A stretch of 30,853 nt of DNA from assembly GCA_039185235.1 (NCBI GenBank), contig JBCDAS010000007.1, positions 1 through 30,853 on the forward strand, given 5' to 3'. The notes under the pieces are model-generated. The model was not told where the DNA came from. It did no database searches and worked only from the letters and a program-made list of their open reading frames with translations. Positions 7,510-15,980 of the stretch are shown one piece after another (the stretch's first letter is position 1; every line of letters starts with the position of its first letter). This stretch comes from Thermohalobaculum sp039185235 (lineage in GTDB: Bacteria > Pseudomonadota > Alphaproteobacteria > Rhodobacterales > Rhodobacteraceae). Both the position numbers and the translations under genes were made by a program.

Positions 7510-8070
7510 GTGACCGCTTCTTCCAGTCTCACATCCAGCGCAGCAGGACGGTACGCAACCGCCCTTTTTGATCTGGCGAAAGAGGAAGGTGCGCTCGAGG
7601 CGGTGGAGGTTGATTTGATCGCGCTCAAGGGCGCGCTCGCTGATAGCACCGATCTGCAACATCTGATCTCGAGCCCGATCCACACCCGCGATGAGCAAGG
7701 CCGCGCGTTGGCAGCGGTTGCCGATGCGATGGGTCTGGGCGCGCTGACGAAGAATGTGTTGGGCCTGATGGCGGCAAACCGTCGGCTCTTTACGCTTGCC
7801 AGTTTCCTTGATGTTTTCGCGACCTTGATGGCGGAACATCGTGGCGAGGTCACAGCGGATGTGACCGCGGCCCAGACGCTGAGCGACGCCCAAACGGCGA
7901 AACTCGCGGCTGAGCTCAAAGCCTCGGTGGGCAAAGATGTCAAACTGAATGTCGCCGTCGATGAAAGCCTCATCGGCGGCCTTATCGTTAAAGTGGGTTC
8001 CAGGATGATCGACAGCTCGATCCGCTCGAAACTCGCTGGTCTGCAAAATGCAATGAAAGAGGTCGGGTGA
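7510..8070 (+). CDS. atpH: ATP synthase F1 delta subunit
   Basis: This 186-residue protein is the delta (OSCP) subunit, which ties the F1 head to the F0 peripheral stalk. The N-terminal helical domain shows R-Y-A-T-A-L-F-D-L-A near residue 14. The C-terminal domain carries the conserved D-E-S-L-I-G-G-L-I-V-K-V-G-S-R-M-I-D-S-S at about residues 151-170. The start is a GTG at 7510 with only a modest A/G-rich GAGAAAGG upstream; no better start is present. Its TGA stop overlaps the atpA ATG by one base (TGATG). It is the first gene of the F1 operon atpHAGDC. Confidence 0.95.
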   Translation: MTASSSLTSSAAGRYATALFDLAKEEGALEAVEVDLIALKGALADSTDLQHLISSPIHTRDEQGRALAAVADAMGLGALTKNVLGLMAANRRLFTLASFLDVFATLMAEHRGEVTADVTAAQTLSDAQTAKLAAELKASVGKDVKLNVAVDESLIGGLIVKVGSRMIDSSIRSKLAGLQNAMKEVG

Positions 8071-9608
8071 TGGCGATCCAGGCAGCTGAAATCTCTGCGA
8101 TCCTGAAGGATCAGATCAAAAACTTCGGGCAAGAAGCTGAAGTGACCGAGGTTGGCCGCGTGCTCTCGGTCGGCGACGGGATTGCCCGCGTCTATGGCCT
8201 TGATCAGGTCCAGGCCGGTGAGATGGTCGAATTCCCCGGCGGGATCCGCGGCATGGCGCTGAACCTGGAAGACGACAATGTTGGTGTCGTTATCTTCGGC
8301 GAAGACCGCACGATTAAAGAAGGCGACACCGTCAAGCGGACTGGCGCTATTGTGGACGTGCCTGCGGGCAAAGGTCTCTTGGGTCGCGTTGTTGATGGTC
8401 TTGGAAACCCGATTGACGGCAAAGGTCCGGTTGAGGGCAGCGAACGCCGCGTCGCGGACGTCAAGGCGCCGGGAATTATCCCGCGCAAATCGGTGCATGA
8501 GCCGATGGCAACCGGTCTGAAGTCGGTTGATAGTCTGATCCCGATTGGCCGTGGCCAGCGGGAGCTGATCATTGGCGACCGTCAGACCGGTAAGACAGCG
8601 GTCGCGCTCGACGCGATCCTGAACCAGAAGTCCTACAACGACGCCGCTGGCGATGATGAGAGCAAGAAGCTCTATTGCATCTATGTTGCGGTTGGTCAGA
8701 AACGTTCGACCGTCGCTCAGTTGGTGAAGAAGCTCGAAGAGACCGGTGCGATTGAGTACTCGATCGTGGTTGCAGCCACAGCGTCCGAGCCTGCGCCGAT
8801 GCAGTACCTCGCACCCTACTCGGCCTGTGCAATGGCAGAGTACTTCCGCGACAACGGCATGCACGCGTTGATCATCTATGATGACCTTTCGAAGCAGGCT
8901 GTGAGCTACCGTCAGATGTCGCTCCTGCTCCGCCGCCCGCCGGGCCGTGAGGCGTTCCCGGGCGACGTTTTCTACCTCCACTCCCGGCTTCTTGAGCGTT
9001 CGGCGAAGATGGGCGACGACCACGGCGCTGGTTCGTTGACCGCGCTGCCCGTGATCGAAACGCAGGGCGGCGATGTGTCGGCCTTTATCCCGACCAACGT
9101 GATCTCGATCACCGATGGTCAGATCTTCCTCGAGACCGAGCTTTTCTACCAAGGGATCCGTCCTGCCGTGAACGTCGGTCTGTCGGTTTCGCGCGTGGGC
9201 TCCTCGGCCCAGACCAAGGCGATGAAATCCGTTGCAGGCTCGATCAAGCTGGAGCTGGCGCAGTATCGCGAGATGGCAGCGTTTGCTCAGTTCGGCTCGG
9301 ATCTCGACGCCGCGACCCAGCAGCTCTTGAACCGGGGCGCGCGTCTGACCGAGCTCCTGAAGCAGCCGCAATACTCGCCGCTCACCAATGCCGAGCAGGT
9401 CTGTGTGATCTTCGCAGGCACCCAAGGCTATCTCGATGATATGCCGGTTGGCCAAGTTGGCCGTTTTGAGGAAGCTCTGCTGGCTGAGCTTCGCTCGAGC
9501 CAACAAGCGCTGCTCGACGATATCCGCGACAATGACCGCAAGGTTGACGGCGACCTTGCTGACTCGATCAAAGCAGTGATTGAAAGCGTCAAGAAAAGCT
9601 TCGCCTGA
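8070..9608 (+). CDS. atpA: ATP synthase F1 alpha subunit
   Basis: This 512-residue protein is the non-catalytic nucleotide-binding alpha subunit of the F1 hexamer. The beta-barrel domain occupies roughly residues 1-95. The P-loop G-D-R-Q-T-G-K-T is at 169-176, and the C-terminal helical domain follows from about 380. The family signature P-A-V-N-V-G-L-S-V-S-R-V-G-S is present. I use the ATG at 8070, which overlaps the atpH stop, rather than the GTG at 8067, because M-A-I-Q-A-A-E-I-S is the usual N-terminus. Length is normal and no key residue is missing. Confidence 0.97.
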   Translation: MAIQAAEISAILKDQIKNFGQEAEVTEVGRVLSVGDGIARVYGLDQVQAGEMVEFPGGIRGMALNLEDDNVGVVIFGEDRTIKEGDTVKRTGAIVDVPAGKGLLGRVVDGLGNPIDGKGPVEGSERRVADVKAPGIIPRKSVHEPMATGLKSVDSLIPIGRGQRELIIGDRQTGKTAVALDAILNQKSYNDAAGDDESKKLYCIYVAVGQKRSTVAQLVKKLEETGAIEYSIVVAATASEPAPMQYLAPYSACAMAEYFRDNGMHALIIYDDLSKQAVSYRQMSLLLRRPPGREAFPGDVFYLHSRLLERSAKMGDDHGAGSLTALPVIETQGGDVSAFIPTNVISITDGQIFLETELFYQGIRPAVNVGLSVSRVGSSAQTKAMKSVAGSIKLELAQYREMAAFAQFGSDLDAATQQLLNRGARLTELLKQPQYSPLTNAEQVCVIFAGTQGYLDDMPVGQVGRFEEALLAELRSSQQALLDDIRDNDRKVDGDLADSIKAVIESVKKSFA

Positions 9609-9633
9609 GACCTAAGAGAGGGAGCCTCGGGCG

Positions 9634-10509
9634 ATGCCAAGCCTTAAGGACCTGAAAAACCGGATTAACTCGGTCAAATCGACCCGGAAGATCACCTCGG
9701 CCATGAAGATGGTTGCAGCCGCCAAGCTGCGCCGGGCGCAGGAGCATGCCGAGGCCGCGCGTCCCTTTGCCGAGCGGATGGACACGGTGCTGGGCAACTT
9801 GGCCAAAGGTGCCAAGGACAGCCCCTCGGCTCCGCGGCTTCTGGCTGGCACGGGTGCCGAGCAAACGCATCTCCTGGTGGTCGCGAGCTCCGAGAGGGGT
9901 CTCTGCGGCGGGTTCAACAGCTCGATCGTGAAGCTCGCCCGGACGGATATCGAGCGGCTCTTGTCCGAGGGCAAGACCGTGAAGATCCTGACCGTCGGCA
10001 AAAAGGGCCGCGAGATCCTTCGCCGGACCTATGGCGAACTGATGATCGGCCATATCGACATGAGCGATGTCAAGAAGGTCGGCTACACCAACGCCGCCGA
10101 TATTGCGAAGGACGTGCTCACCCGCTTTGACGCTGGCGAGTTCGACGTGGCGACGCTCTACTACAACCAGTTCAAATCGGTGATCAGCCAAGTGCCGACC
10201 GCGCTCCAGATTGTCCCCGCCAGCTTCCCGGAGACGGAGGATGAGGGCGAACAGGTGAACTATGAGTATGAACCCGAGGAGGAGGAGATCCTCGCCGATC
10301 TTCTGCCGCGCAACCTCGGCGTTCAAATTTTCCGCGGTCTGTTGGAGAACGCCGCCTCCGAGCAAGGTGCCCGGATGTCAGCCATGGACAACGCGACCCG
10401 CAACGCCGGCGAGATGATCGATCGGCTTACCATTGAATACAACCGCTCCCGCCAGGCGGCGATTACGAGCGAACTCATCGAAATCATTTCGGGCGCGGAA
10501 GCGCTCTGA
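9634..10509 (+). CDS. atpG: ATP synthase F1 gamma subunit
   Basis: This 291-residue protein is the central rotor shaft of F1. The N-terminal helix begins M-P-S-L-K-D-L-K-N-R-I followed by T-R-K-I-T-S-A-M-K-M-V-A, both diagnostic. The C-terminal helix ends with M-D-N-A-T-R-N-A-G-E-M-I and Y-N-R-S-R-Q-A-A-I-T. A GAGGGAG Shine-Dalgarno lies 10 bases upstream. An acidic stretch (E-Y-E-P-E-E-E-E-I, near residue 210) sits in the middle domain. It lies 25 bases after atpA and 15 bases before atpD in the same operon. Confidence 0.97.
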   Translation: MPSLKDLKNRINSVKSTRKITSAMKMVAAAKLRRAQEHAEAARPFAERMDTVLGNLAKGAKDSPSAPRLLAGTGAEQTHLLVVASSERGLCGGFNSSIVKLARTDIERLLSEGKTVKILTVGKKGREILRRTYGELMIGHIDMSDVKKVGYTNAADIAKDVLTRFDAGEFDVATLYYNQFKSVISQVPTALQIVPASFPETEDEGEQVNYEYEPEEEEILADLLPRNLGVQIFRGLLENAASEQGARMSAMDNATRNAGEMIDRLTIEYNRSRQAAITSELIEIISGAEAL

Positions 10510-10524
10510 CAGGAGGAGTAAGAC

Positions 10525-11946
10525 ATGGGGCTACAGGGCAAAGTTACCCAGGTCATTGGTGCTGTCGTCGACGTCCAGTTCGACGATCACCTGCCTGAGA
10601 TCCTGAACGCGCTTGAAACCGACAACAACGGCAACCGCCTGGTTCTCGAAGTTGCTCAGCACTTGGGCGAGAGCACGGTTCGCACCATCGCGATGGACGC
10701 GACCGAGGGTCTGGTCCGCGGCCAGCCAGTGACCGATACCGAGCAGCCGATCGCAGTGCCCGTGGGCAACGCGACGCTGGGCCGGATCATGAACGTGATC
10801 GGCGAGCCGATCGACGAGAAAGGCCCGGTTGAGTCGGACGCGAAACGCGCCATCCACCAGGAAGCGCCGGAATTCGTCGCCCAGTCGACCGAGTCGGAAA
10901 TCCTGGTCACTGGCATCAAGGTTGTCGACTTGCTCGCTCCCTACTCGAAGGGTGGTAAAATCGGCCTCTTCGGCGGTGCCGGTGTTGGCAAGACGGTTCT
11001 GATCATGGAGTTGATCAACAACATCGCAAAAGCGCACTCGGGCTTCTCGGTGTTCGCGGGCGTGGGCGAGCGGACCCGAGAGGGGAACGACCTCTACCAC
11101 GAGATGATCGAATCCAGCGTTATCGTGCCGGACAACCTGGCCGAATCGAAAGTGGCCCTGGTCTACGGTCAGATGAACGAACCTCCGGGCGCCCGCGCAC
11201 GGGTCGCCCTGACCGGTCTGACGCTTGCCGAGCAGTTCCGCGACGAGACCGGGACCGATGTTTTGTTCTTCGTCGACAACATCTTCCGCTTCACTCAGGC
11301 GGGTTCGGAAGTCTCGGCGCTTCTTGGCCGTATCCCGTCCGCTGTGGGCTATCAGCCAACGCTTGCAACCGACATGGGCGCGATGCAGGAGCGGATTACC
11401 TCGACCAAGGATGGATCGATCACCAGCGTCCAGGCGATCTACGTGCCTGCGGATGACTTGACTGACCCTGCACCGGCAACGTCGTTTGCTCACCTGGACG
11501 CCACGACTGTTCTGTCGCGTCAGATCGCCGAGCTCGGCATCTACCCGGCCGTTGACCCGCTCGACTCGACCTCGCGGATCCTAGATCCGATGGTGATCGG
11601 CGAAGACCACTACAACGTCGCCCGCGACGTTCAAGGTATCCTCCAGCGCTACAAGTCGCTGCAGGACATCATCGCCATCCTCGGCATGGACGAGTTGTCG
11701 GAAGAAGACAAACTGACCGTGGCCCGTGCCCGGAAGGTCCAGCGCTTCCTCAGCCAGCCGTTCTTTGTTGCCGAGGTCTTCACCGGTAGCCCAGGCAAAC
11801 TGGTGCCGCTGGAGAAGACCATCGAAGGCTTCCAGAAACTGGTCGCCGGCGACTACGATCACCTGCCGGAGGCCGCCTTCTACATGGTCGGCGACATGGA
11901 CGAGGCGATCGAAAAAGCCGAGAAAATGGCCGCAGCCGCAGCCTAA
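10525..11946 (+). CDS. atpD: ATP synthase F1 beta subunit (catalytic)
   Basis: This 473-residue protein is the catalytic subunit of F1. The P-loop G-G-A-G-V-G-K-T is at residues 150-157. The catalytic glutamate is Glu182 in G-V-G-E-R-T-R-E-G-N-D-L-Y. The signature P-A-V-D-P-L-D-S-T-S-R lies near residue 340, and the C-terminal DELSEED motif appears as D-E-L-S-E-E-D. A strong AGGAGG Shine-Dalgarno is 8 bases upstream of the ATG. The gene is full length, with no anomaly. Confidence 0.98.
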   Translation: MGLQGKVTQVIGAVVDVQFDDHLPEILNALETDNNGNRLVLEVAQHLGESTVRTIAMDATEGLVRGQPVTDTEQPIAVPVGNATLGRIMNVIGEPIDEKGPVESDAKRAIHQEAPEFVAQSTESEILVTGIKVVDLLAPYSKGGKIGLFGGAGVGKTVLIMELINNIAKAHSGFSVFAGVGERTREGNDLYHEMIESSVIVPDNLAESKVALVYGQMNEPPGARARVALTGLTLAEQFRDETGTDVLFFVDNIFRFTQAGSEVSALLGRIPSAVGYQPTLATDMGAMQERITSTKDGSITSVQAIYVPADDLTDPAPATSFAHLDATTVLSRQIAELGIYPAVDPLDSTSRILDPMVIGEDHYNVARDVQGILQRYKSLQDIIAILGMDELSEEDKLTVARARKVQRFLSQPFFVAEVFTGSPGKLVPLEKTIEGFQKLVAGDYDHLPEAAFYMVGDMDEAIEKAEKMAAAAA

Positions 11947-11961
11947 TCAGGAGAGCCCGCC

Positions 11962-12342
11962 ATGGCGGAGATGCTGACCTTTGAACTCGTGAGCCCCGAG
12001 CGGCTTCTCGCCTCGACCGAGGCGGAGGCCGTGACCATCCCGGGTATGATGGGCGAGATGACGGCGATGGCGAACCATGCCCCGTTCCTCACCACGCTAC
12101 GTCCAGGCTATGTGACGGTAGGCTCCGACAAGTATTTTGTGACCGGCGGGTTTGCCGAGATCTCGAACAACACTGTCTCGGTTCTGGCAGAAGAAGCCTA
12201 TGACGCGAGCGAGGTCGACACCGATTGGCTGAACGCAAGGATCGCCGAAGGCGAAGCAGCACTCAGCGATATGGCGGAAGATCGTCTCCAGGCCGAGAAC
12301 CAGCGGCTGAACGATCTCAGGGCAATTGCTGGGCAACTGTAA
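11962..12342 (+). CDS. atpC: ATP synthase F1 epsilon subunit
   Basis: This 126-residue protein is the epsilon subunit, which couples gamma to the c-ring and can inhibit ATP hydrolysis. The N-terminal beta-sandwich carries F-E-L-V-S-P-E-R-L-L and the conserved I-P-G-M-M-G-E-M-T-A-M-A-N-H-A-P near residues 27-42. The C-terminal helical region is somewhat short, as in many alphaproteobacteria. An AGGAGA Shine-Dalgarno precedes the ATG. It is the last gene of the operon; a strong intrinsic terminator follows 24 bases after the stop. Confidence 0.95.
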   Translation: MAEMLTFELVSPERLLASTEAEAVTIPGMMGEMTAMANHAPFLTTLRPGYVTVGSDKYFVTGGFAEISNNTVSVLAEEAYDASEVDTDWLNARIAEGEAALSDMAEDRLQAENQRLNDLRAIAGQL

Positions 12343-12365
12343 AAGCGCACGGCTTGTGAGCTTCT

Positions 12366-12397
12366 AAAGGCCTCGAAATTCGAGGCCTTTTTCATTT
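12366..12397 (+). terminator. Rho-independent terminator of the atp operon
   Basis: A near-perfect hairpin (AAAGGCCTCGAA paired with TTCGAGGCCTTT around a single central A) is followed directly by a T-rich run, TTTTTCATTTTT. It begins 24 bases after the atpC stop and is the clearest intrinsic terminator in the window. Confidence 0.9.
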
Positions 12398-12529
12398 TTC
12401 GCTCCAGGTGGTCGACATCGACTGGGTACTCGCTATCGACTCCCGCAAAAGACTTTTGCTCATTTTGCCGGTTCACTCGACCACGCGCGCCGCGATAGTC
12501 CACCGTATCGAACGAGTTGGAGCCAAGAT

Positions 12530-13003
12530 ATGAGCATCAAAATGGATCTTCCGCCGCGCAGTGGTCCAAAACCAGAGACTACCAGCGATATCCCGCATTC
12601 TCAACTCACCCAGCACGGACCCGATGACGTGATCGATAAGCTGCATGCTTGGTGCTTTTCTCTGTCCGACGTCGTAAATGAGCCGAGCGCCATCTCGGTC
12701 CCTGGCGCTCGTGCGCTCGTCCTGCGCGATGGGGTCGAATGCAACCAACACGCCTTCATGATCGGTCGGGAGTTCGCCCATATTCACCCTCATCCCGATA
12801 GTGGCAGCATGCATCTCCAATTGACCGCCGAGAATGCGCGCGAGGTCGTCGAGACGGGTTGGGGCGAGGACCATTTCTTCGTCACGATGGGAAAACTGCC
12901 ACCCGGCCTGGTCATGGTGTTCTCGCCGCGTGATGACGTGGAACTCAAAGCGGTCAAGAAGATCGTAACCCGTTCCTACGAGTTCGCGACCGCGACAGGC
13001 TGA
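12530..13003 (+). CDS. DUF5519 (luciferase-like domain) family protein, tentative
   Basis: This 157-residue soluble protein has no signal peptide or membrane segment. Its C-terminal two thirds resembles the DUF5519/luciferase-domain family. H-P-H-P-D-S-G-S-M-H-L at about residues 85-95 is followed by A-R-E-V-V-E-T-G-W-G-E-D-H, then L-P-P-G-L-V-M-V-F-S-P-R-D and a terminal helix ending Y-E-F-A-T. Members are often annotated luciferase-like, but no activity is established. The start is supported by GGAG about 8 bases upstream. It stands alone downstream of the atp terminator and converges on rppH with a 19-base gap. A 7 bp palindrome (GCAAAAG-A-CTTTTGC, 12445-12459) lies in its upstream region. 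The family call is from memory of the motif pattern. Confidence 0.6.
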   Translation: MSIKMDLPPRSGPKPETTSDIPHSQLTQHGPDDVIDKLHAWCFSLSDVVNEPSAISVPGARALVLRDGVECNQHAFMIGREFAHIHPHPDSGSMHLQLTAENAREVVETGWGEDHFFVTMGKLPPGLVMVFSPRDDVELKAVKKIVTRSYEFATATG

Positions 13004-13022
13004 TCGCGAAGTAAGACGGTAC

Positions 13023-13514
13023 CTAGTCTAAAATATCGGCGAACTCGGCGAAAACGCGGGAATAGGTATCCCGCTTGAACGGCACAATTTTGCGGATCAG
13101 CTCAGCCTCGGGCATCCAGGCCCATTCGCGGAACTCAGGTTCAAATGTATCGATGCGTATATCTGCATCGGTCCCATGGAATTTGAGCGCGAACCAGCGT
13201 TGTTTCTGCCCGCGATATCTGCCCTTCCAGAGCTTCGACACAAGGTGGCGCGGCAAGTCATAGGCATGCCATTCCGAGCTTTCGCGTAAAACCTCGACCT
13301 TGCTGGCGGGGATCCCAGTTTCCTCGGTCAACTCGCGAAGAGCGGCTTCAACCGGGGTTTCGCCTTTATCGATCCCGCCCTGAGGCATTTGCCAGGCATC
13401 CATGGTGCTGTCCAAACGCTGACCCGCGAAAATATGGCCCATGCGGTTCAAGACCACCAGGCCAACACTGGGGCGGTAGGGCAGTTTCTCGATCGCTTCG
13501 ACCGACAGGGCCAC
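13023..13514 (-). CDS. rppH: RNA pyrophosphohydrolase RppH (Nudix)
   Basis: This 163-residue Nudix hydrolase is predicted to remove pyrophosphate from mRNA 5' ends and so trigger decay. The N-terminus shows the RppH pattern L-P-Y-R-P-S-V-G-L-V-V-L-N. The Nudix box lies at about residues 47-69 (G-G-I-D-K-G-E-T-P, then R-E-L-T-E-E-T-G-I). The W-H-A-Y-D-L-P and K-G-R-Y-R-G-Q-K-Q-R-W-F segments match RppH rather than generic Nudix proteins. I chose the GTG at 13514, because AAGGAGG lies four bases upstream, over a GTG at 13532 which would bury that Shine-Dalgarno inside the coding region. It is the last gene after ctpA, 40 bases downstream. Confidence 0.93.
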   Translation of the reverse strand: MALSVEAIEKLPYRPSVGLVVLNRMGHIFAGQRLDSTMDAWQMPQGGIDKGETPVEAALRELTEETGIPASKVEVLRESSEWHAYDLPRHLVSKLWKGRYRGQKQRWFALKFHGTDADIRIDTFEPEFREWAWMPEAELIRKIVPFKRDTYSRVFAEFADILD

Positions 13515-13554
13515 GCAACCTCCTTGATGCACTCTGAGGACCTAGGCCCTCAGA

Positions 13555-14877
13555 TCACTTCGTACCCCCGTTGCCGTAGATTGCAAGCCCAGCCAGAAGA
13601 TCCAAAGCATAGGCCAGCTGGAAATCCTCCGAGCGTAGCTTCGCGGTGGCCTCGTGACGCTCGCGCTCCTCGTCCAGTTGCTGGCGCTCATCATCGGACA
13701 GCTCATTGGTCAGCGAGCCGCGCAGATCAGCCTCCGAGCGTGTGCGGCGATCGGTTTCGTCCTCATCGCCGGTGTCGATCTGGCGCTCCTCAACCAGGAT
13801 GTCGGGCTCGATGCCCAGCGCTTGGATCGAGCGGCCCGACGGTGTGTAGTAGCGCGCTGTGGTCAGCTTCATCGCACCTTTATCCCCCAGGCGCATCACC
13901 GTCTGAACCGAGCCTTTGCCAAAGCTTTTCGCGCCCAGAACAATCGCCCGGCGTTGATCCTGTAAGGCACCTGCCACAATCTCGGAGGCCGAGGCGGAGC
14001 CTTCGTTGATCAGAACCACCAGCGGCTTCCCGTCTGTCAGGTCGCCTTCGCGCGCATTCACCCGGTCGGCCTCCTCGAGATCCCGGCCCCGGGTCGAGAC
14101 GATCTCGCCTGTATCGAGGAAAGCATCGGAGACCGCGATTGCTTGGGAGAGCAGCCCGCCCGGATTGTTACGCAGGTCGATCACATAGCCTGCGACCTTA
14201 TCCTCGCCGATTTCTTCTTTGATCTTGGCGATGCCCGCTTCGAGATTGTCCGCTGTTTGCTCGTTGAAGGTGGTGATCCGCAGAACACCGACATTCCCCT
14301 CGACCCGGGTGCGGACAGCGCGGATCTTGATCGTGTCGCGGACGATGGTGACGTCGAACGGTTCCTCAACGCCTTCGCGGCTGATAGTGATCACGATCTC
14401 TGAGCCAACAGGCCCGCGCATCTGGTCCACTGCTTCGCTTAGTGTGAGGCCCAGTACGCTTTCACCATCGATATGTGTGACGAAGTCGCCCGCCTCGAGG
14501 CCAGCATTGGCAGCCGGTGTGTCATCGATGGGGGCCACCACTTTGACAAAGCCGCTCTCCATCGTGACCTCGATGCCAAGGCCGCCAAACTCGCCCTTGG
14601 TCTGCTCGCGCATATCCTCGAAGTTCGAAGGTGGCAGATAGGCCGAGTGGGGATCGAGCGAGGCGAGCATGCCATTGATCGCCGCTTCGATCAGCTCCTG
14701 CTCATCGACCTCTTCAACATAAGCCACGCGGACCCGCTCGAATATGTCGCCAAAAAGATCGAGATACTCATAGGTATTCCGAGCAGAGTTTTCCTGCGCG
14801 ATCACAGGGGCGATGATGTGCGGGGACAATGCCCCGATCGCCACACCTGCACTCAGGGCCAGCAGTGTCTTGCGCAT
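13555..14877 (-). CDS. ctpA: Carboxy-terminal processing protease (S41 family)
   Basis: This 440-residue periplasmic or membrane-anchored serine protease has an N-terminal signal segment (M-R-K-T-L-L-A-L-S-A-G). A PDZ domain covers about residues 85-175 (with G-L-G-I-E-V near its start) and an S41 catalytic core follows. The catalytic serine is in the G-S-A-S-A-S-E-I motif (about residue 298) and the general-base lysine in S-F-G-K-G-S-V-Q (Lys321). S41 enzymes trim or degrade envelope proteins from the C-terminus; partners here are not known. The start at 14877 has AGAGGAAG upstream. The gene lies 23 bases after the EnvC-like gene, so cell-wall hydrolase control is a reasonable inferred context. 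The C-terminal tail is rich in Asp, Glu and Arg. Confidence 0.94.
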   Translation of the reverse strand: MRKTLLALSAGVAIGALSPHIIAPVIAQENSARNTYEYLDLFGDIFERVRVAYVEEVDEQELIEAAINGMLASLDPHSAYLPPSNFEDMREQTKGEFGGLGIEVTMESGFVKVVAPIDDTPAANAGLEAGDFVTHIDGESVLGLTLSEAVDQMRGPVGSEIVITISREGVEEPFDVTIVRDTIKIRAVRTRVEGNVGVLRITTFNEQTADNLEAGIAKIKEEIGEDKVAGYVIDLRNNPGGLLSQAIAVSDAFLDTGEIVSTRGRDLEEADRVNAREGDLTDGKPLVVLINEGSASASEIVAGALQDQRRAIVLGAKSFGKGSVQTVMRLGDKGAMKLTTARYYTPSGRSIQALGIEPDILVEERQIDTGDEDETDRRTRSEADLRGSLTNELSDDERQQLDEERERHEATAKLRSEDFQLAYALDLLAGLAIYGNGGTK

Positions 14878-14900
14878 GGGTTGATCTTCCTCTGGTTGCC

Positions 14901-15980
14901 TTACTCCGCGGCGAACCACGGGGTCGGGTCTATAATCTTATCGTCCTGTCTCAATTCTATATAGAGAGTTTCCGAGAGGACCAGAGCATCGATGTCCTCC
15001 GCGGCCAACAAAAATTCGTCACTTGCTGGCAGGTCACCCCCCATATCGCCGATCTTTTCGCCTGCCAGAATGGTCTCCCCCGCATCTCGGGTCACATTGC
15101 TGATACCAGCAAGGACCATGAGCCAACCGGTTGAAGGTTCGAGCACCACGACCTGATCGTAGCCAATCAAGGGTCCGGCATAGCGCACGGTTGCATCCAT
15201 AGGGGCGGAGATCTGAGCGTATTGGGTGGTCAGCAGGGTGAGGCCGGTCTCGCTCTCTCTTGGCGCAATCTCGCCATTCGCGGGAAGGGGCAAAGTCCCC
15301 CGACTGTCTTCGAAACGCGTACTACTGGCGCTTGTCTTGAAAGCGCTCAACGCCGCGGTCAGATCGCTCAAATCCTTCGCTCGCTCGGCTGCTGAGCCAG
15401 CGGCGACCAAGATCTCCTGATTGCCGACAGCGATAGAGCGGTTGTTCAAAGCCTCGGCGCTTTGACTTCTCAGGTCTTGCAGGCCCGCGAGCGTTGAGCG
15501 GATGTCATCTCTCGCTTCCTCCTGCACCGCCCGCAATGTCTGGATCTCGGCGAGTTGGCCGCGCACGGCTTCTAGACGGGCACTCAATTCAGGCGTGACC
15601 GCGCTGATCATGATACCCGCACGGGCTGCCTGCACGGGACCACCAGGATAGACCAAAAGCGCGCTTTCCGGTGCGCGGGAGATCGACTGCAAGGCGCTCA
15701 GCGCTGCACTCAACCCTGCGCGATCGATGGCCAGGTTCACGCGGAGGACGTCTTCCTCGGCTGCCAGCACACGCATGCCTGCGTGAAAGGCCGAGAGAGC
15801 AGCCTCCTGGGCTTTGACTGCTGAGCCGAGAGCCGAGAGCGTCTCCTCTGGGTTGTCAGCAAGAATCAGAGCGGTCTTGGCGTCTTCCAACAACGCCTTC
15901 GCAGTTGCAATCTCAGCAATATCCGCTTGCGCCGCGCCTGCGACCAAACCTAGAAACGTGGCGAGAGCCAGTGCCTTCAT
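14901..15980 (-). CDS. EnvC-like murein hydrolase activator, degenerate LytM domain
   Basis: This 359-residue protein has a clear signal peptide (cleavage near A-Q-A-D, residue 20), a long Ala/Leu/Glu-rich helical region (about 20-215) and a C-terminal LytM/M23-like domain (about 225-350). In active M23 peptidases the segment after V-V-V carries H-x-x-G-Y-x-x-x-Y-x-H. Here the matching segment reads V-V-V-L-E-P-S-T-G-W-L-M-V-L-A-G, with the zinc-binding histidines replaced. It is therefore probably not a peptidase but an EnvC-type activator of amidases; the amidase partner is not in this window. Its ATG overlaps the gpmI stop (ATGA), and ctpA follows 23 bases later. Family level is good, partner inferred. 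Confidence 0.82.
   Translation of the reverse strand: MKALALATFLGLVAGAAQADIAEIATAKALLEDAKTALILADNPEETLSALGSAVKAQEAALSAFHAGMRVLAAEEDVLRVNLAIDRAGLSAALSALQSISRAPESALLVYPGGPVQAARAGIMISAVTPELSARLEAVRGQLAEIQTLRAVQEEARDDIRSTLAGLQDLRSQSAEALNNRSIAVGNQEILVAAGSAAERAKDLSDLTAALSAFKTSASSTRFEDSRGTLPLPANGEIAPRESETGLTLLTTQYAQISAPMDATVRYAGPLIGYDQVVVLEPSTGWLMVLAGISNVTRDAGETILAGEKIGDMGGDLPASDEFLLAAEDIDALVLSETLYIELRQDDKIIDPTPWFAAE

Noticed and set aside
7419..9506. Very long minus-strand open frame (695 codons) across atpH and atpA
   Set aside because: It is the antisense of two core genes with intact motifs, has no recognisable domain or ribosome site, and reflects GC-rich codon bias.
10531..11493. Minus-strand open frame of 320 codons opposite atpD
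   Set aside because: It is the shadow of a highly conserved gene and shows no motif of its own.
12445..12459. Palindrome GCAAAAG-A-CTTTTGC as a second terminator or operator
   Set aside because: It has a weak AT-rich stem with no T-run of adequate length, and the strong terminator at 12366-12397 already closes the operon. It is left as a note in the DUF5519-like entry.
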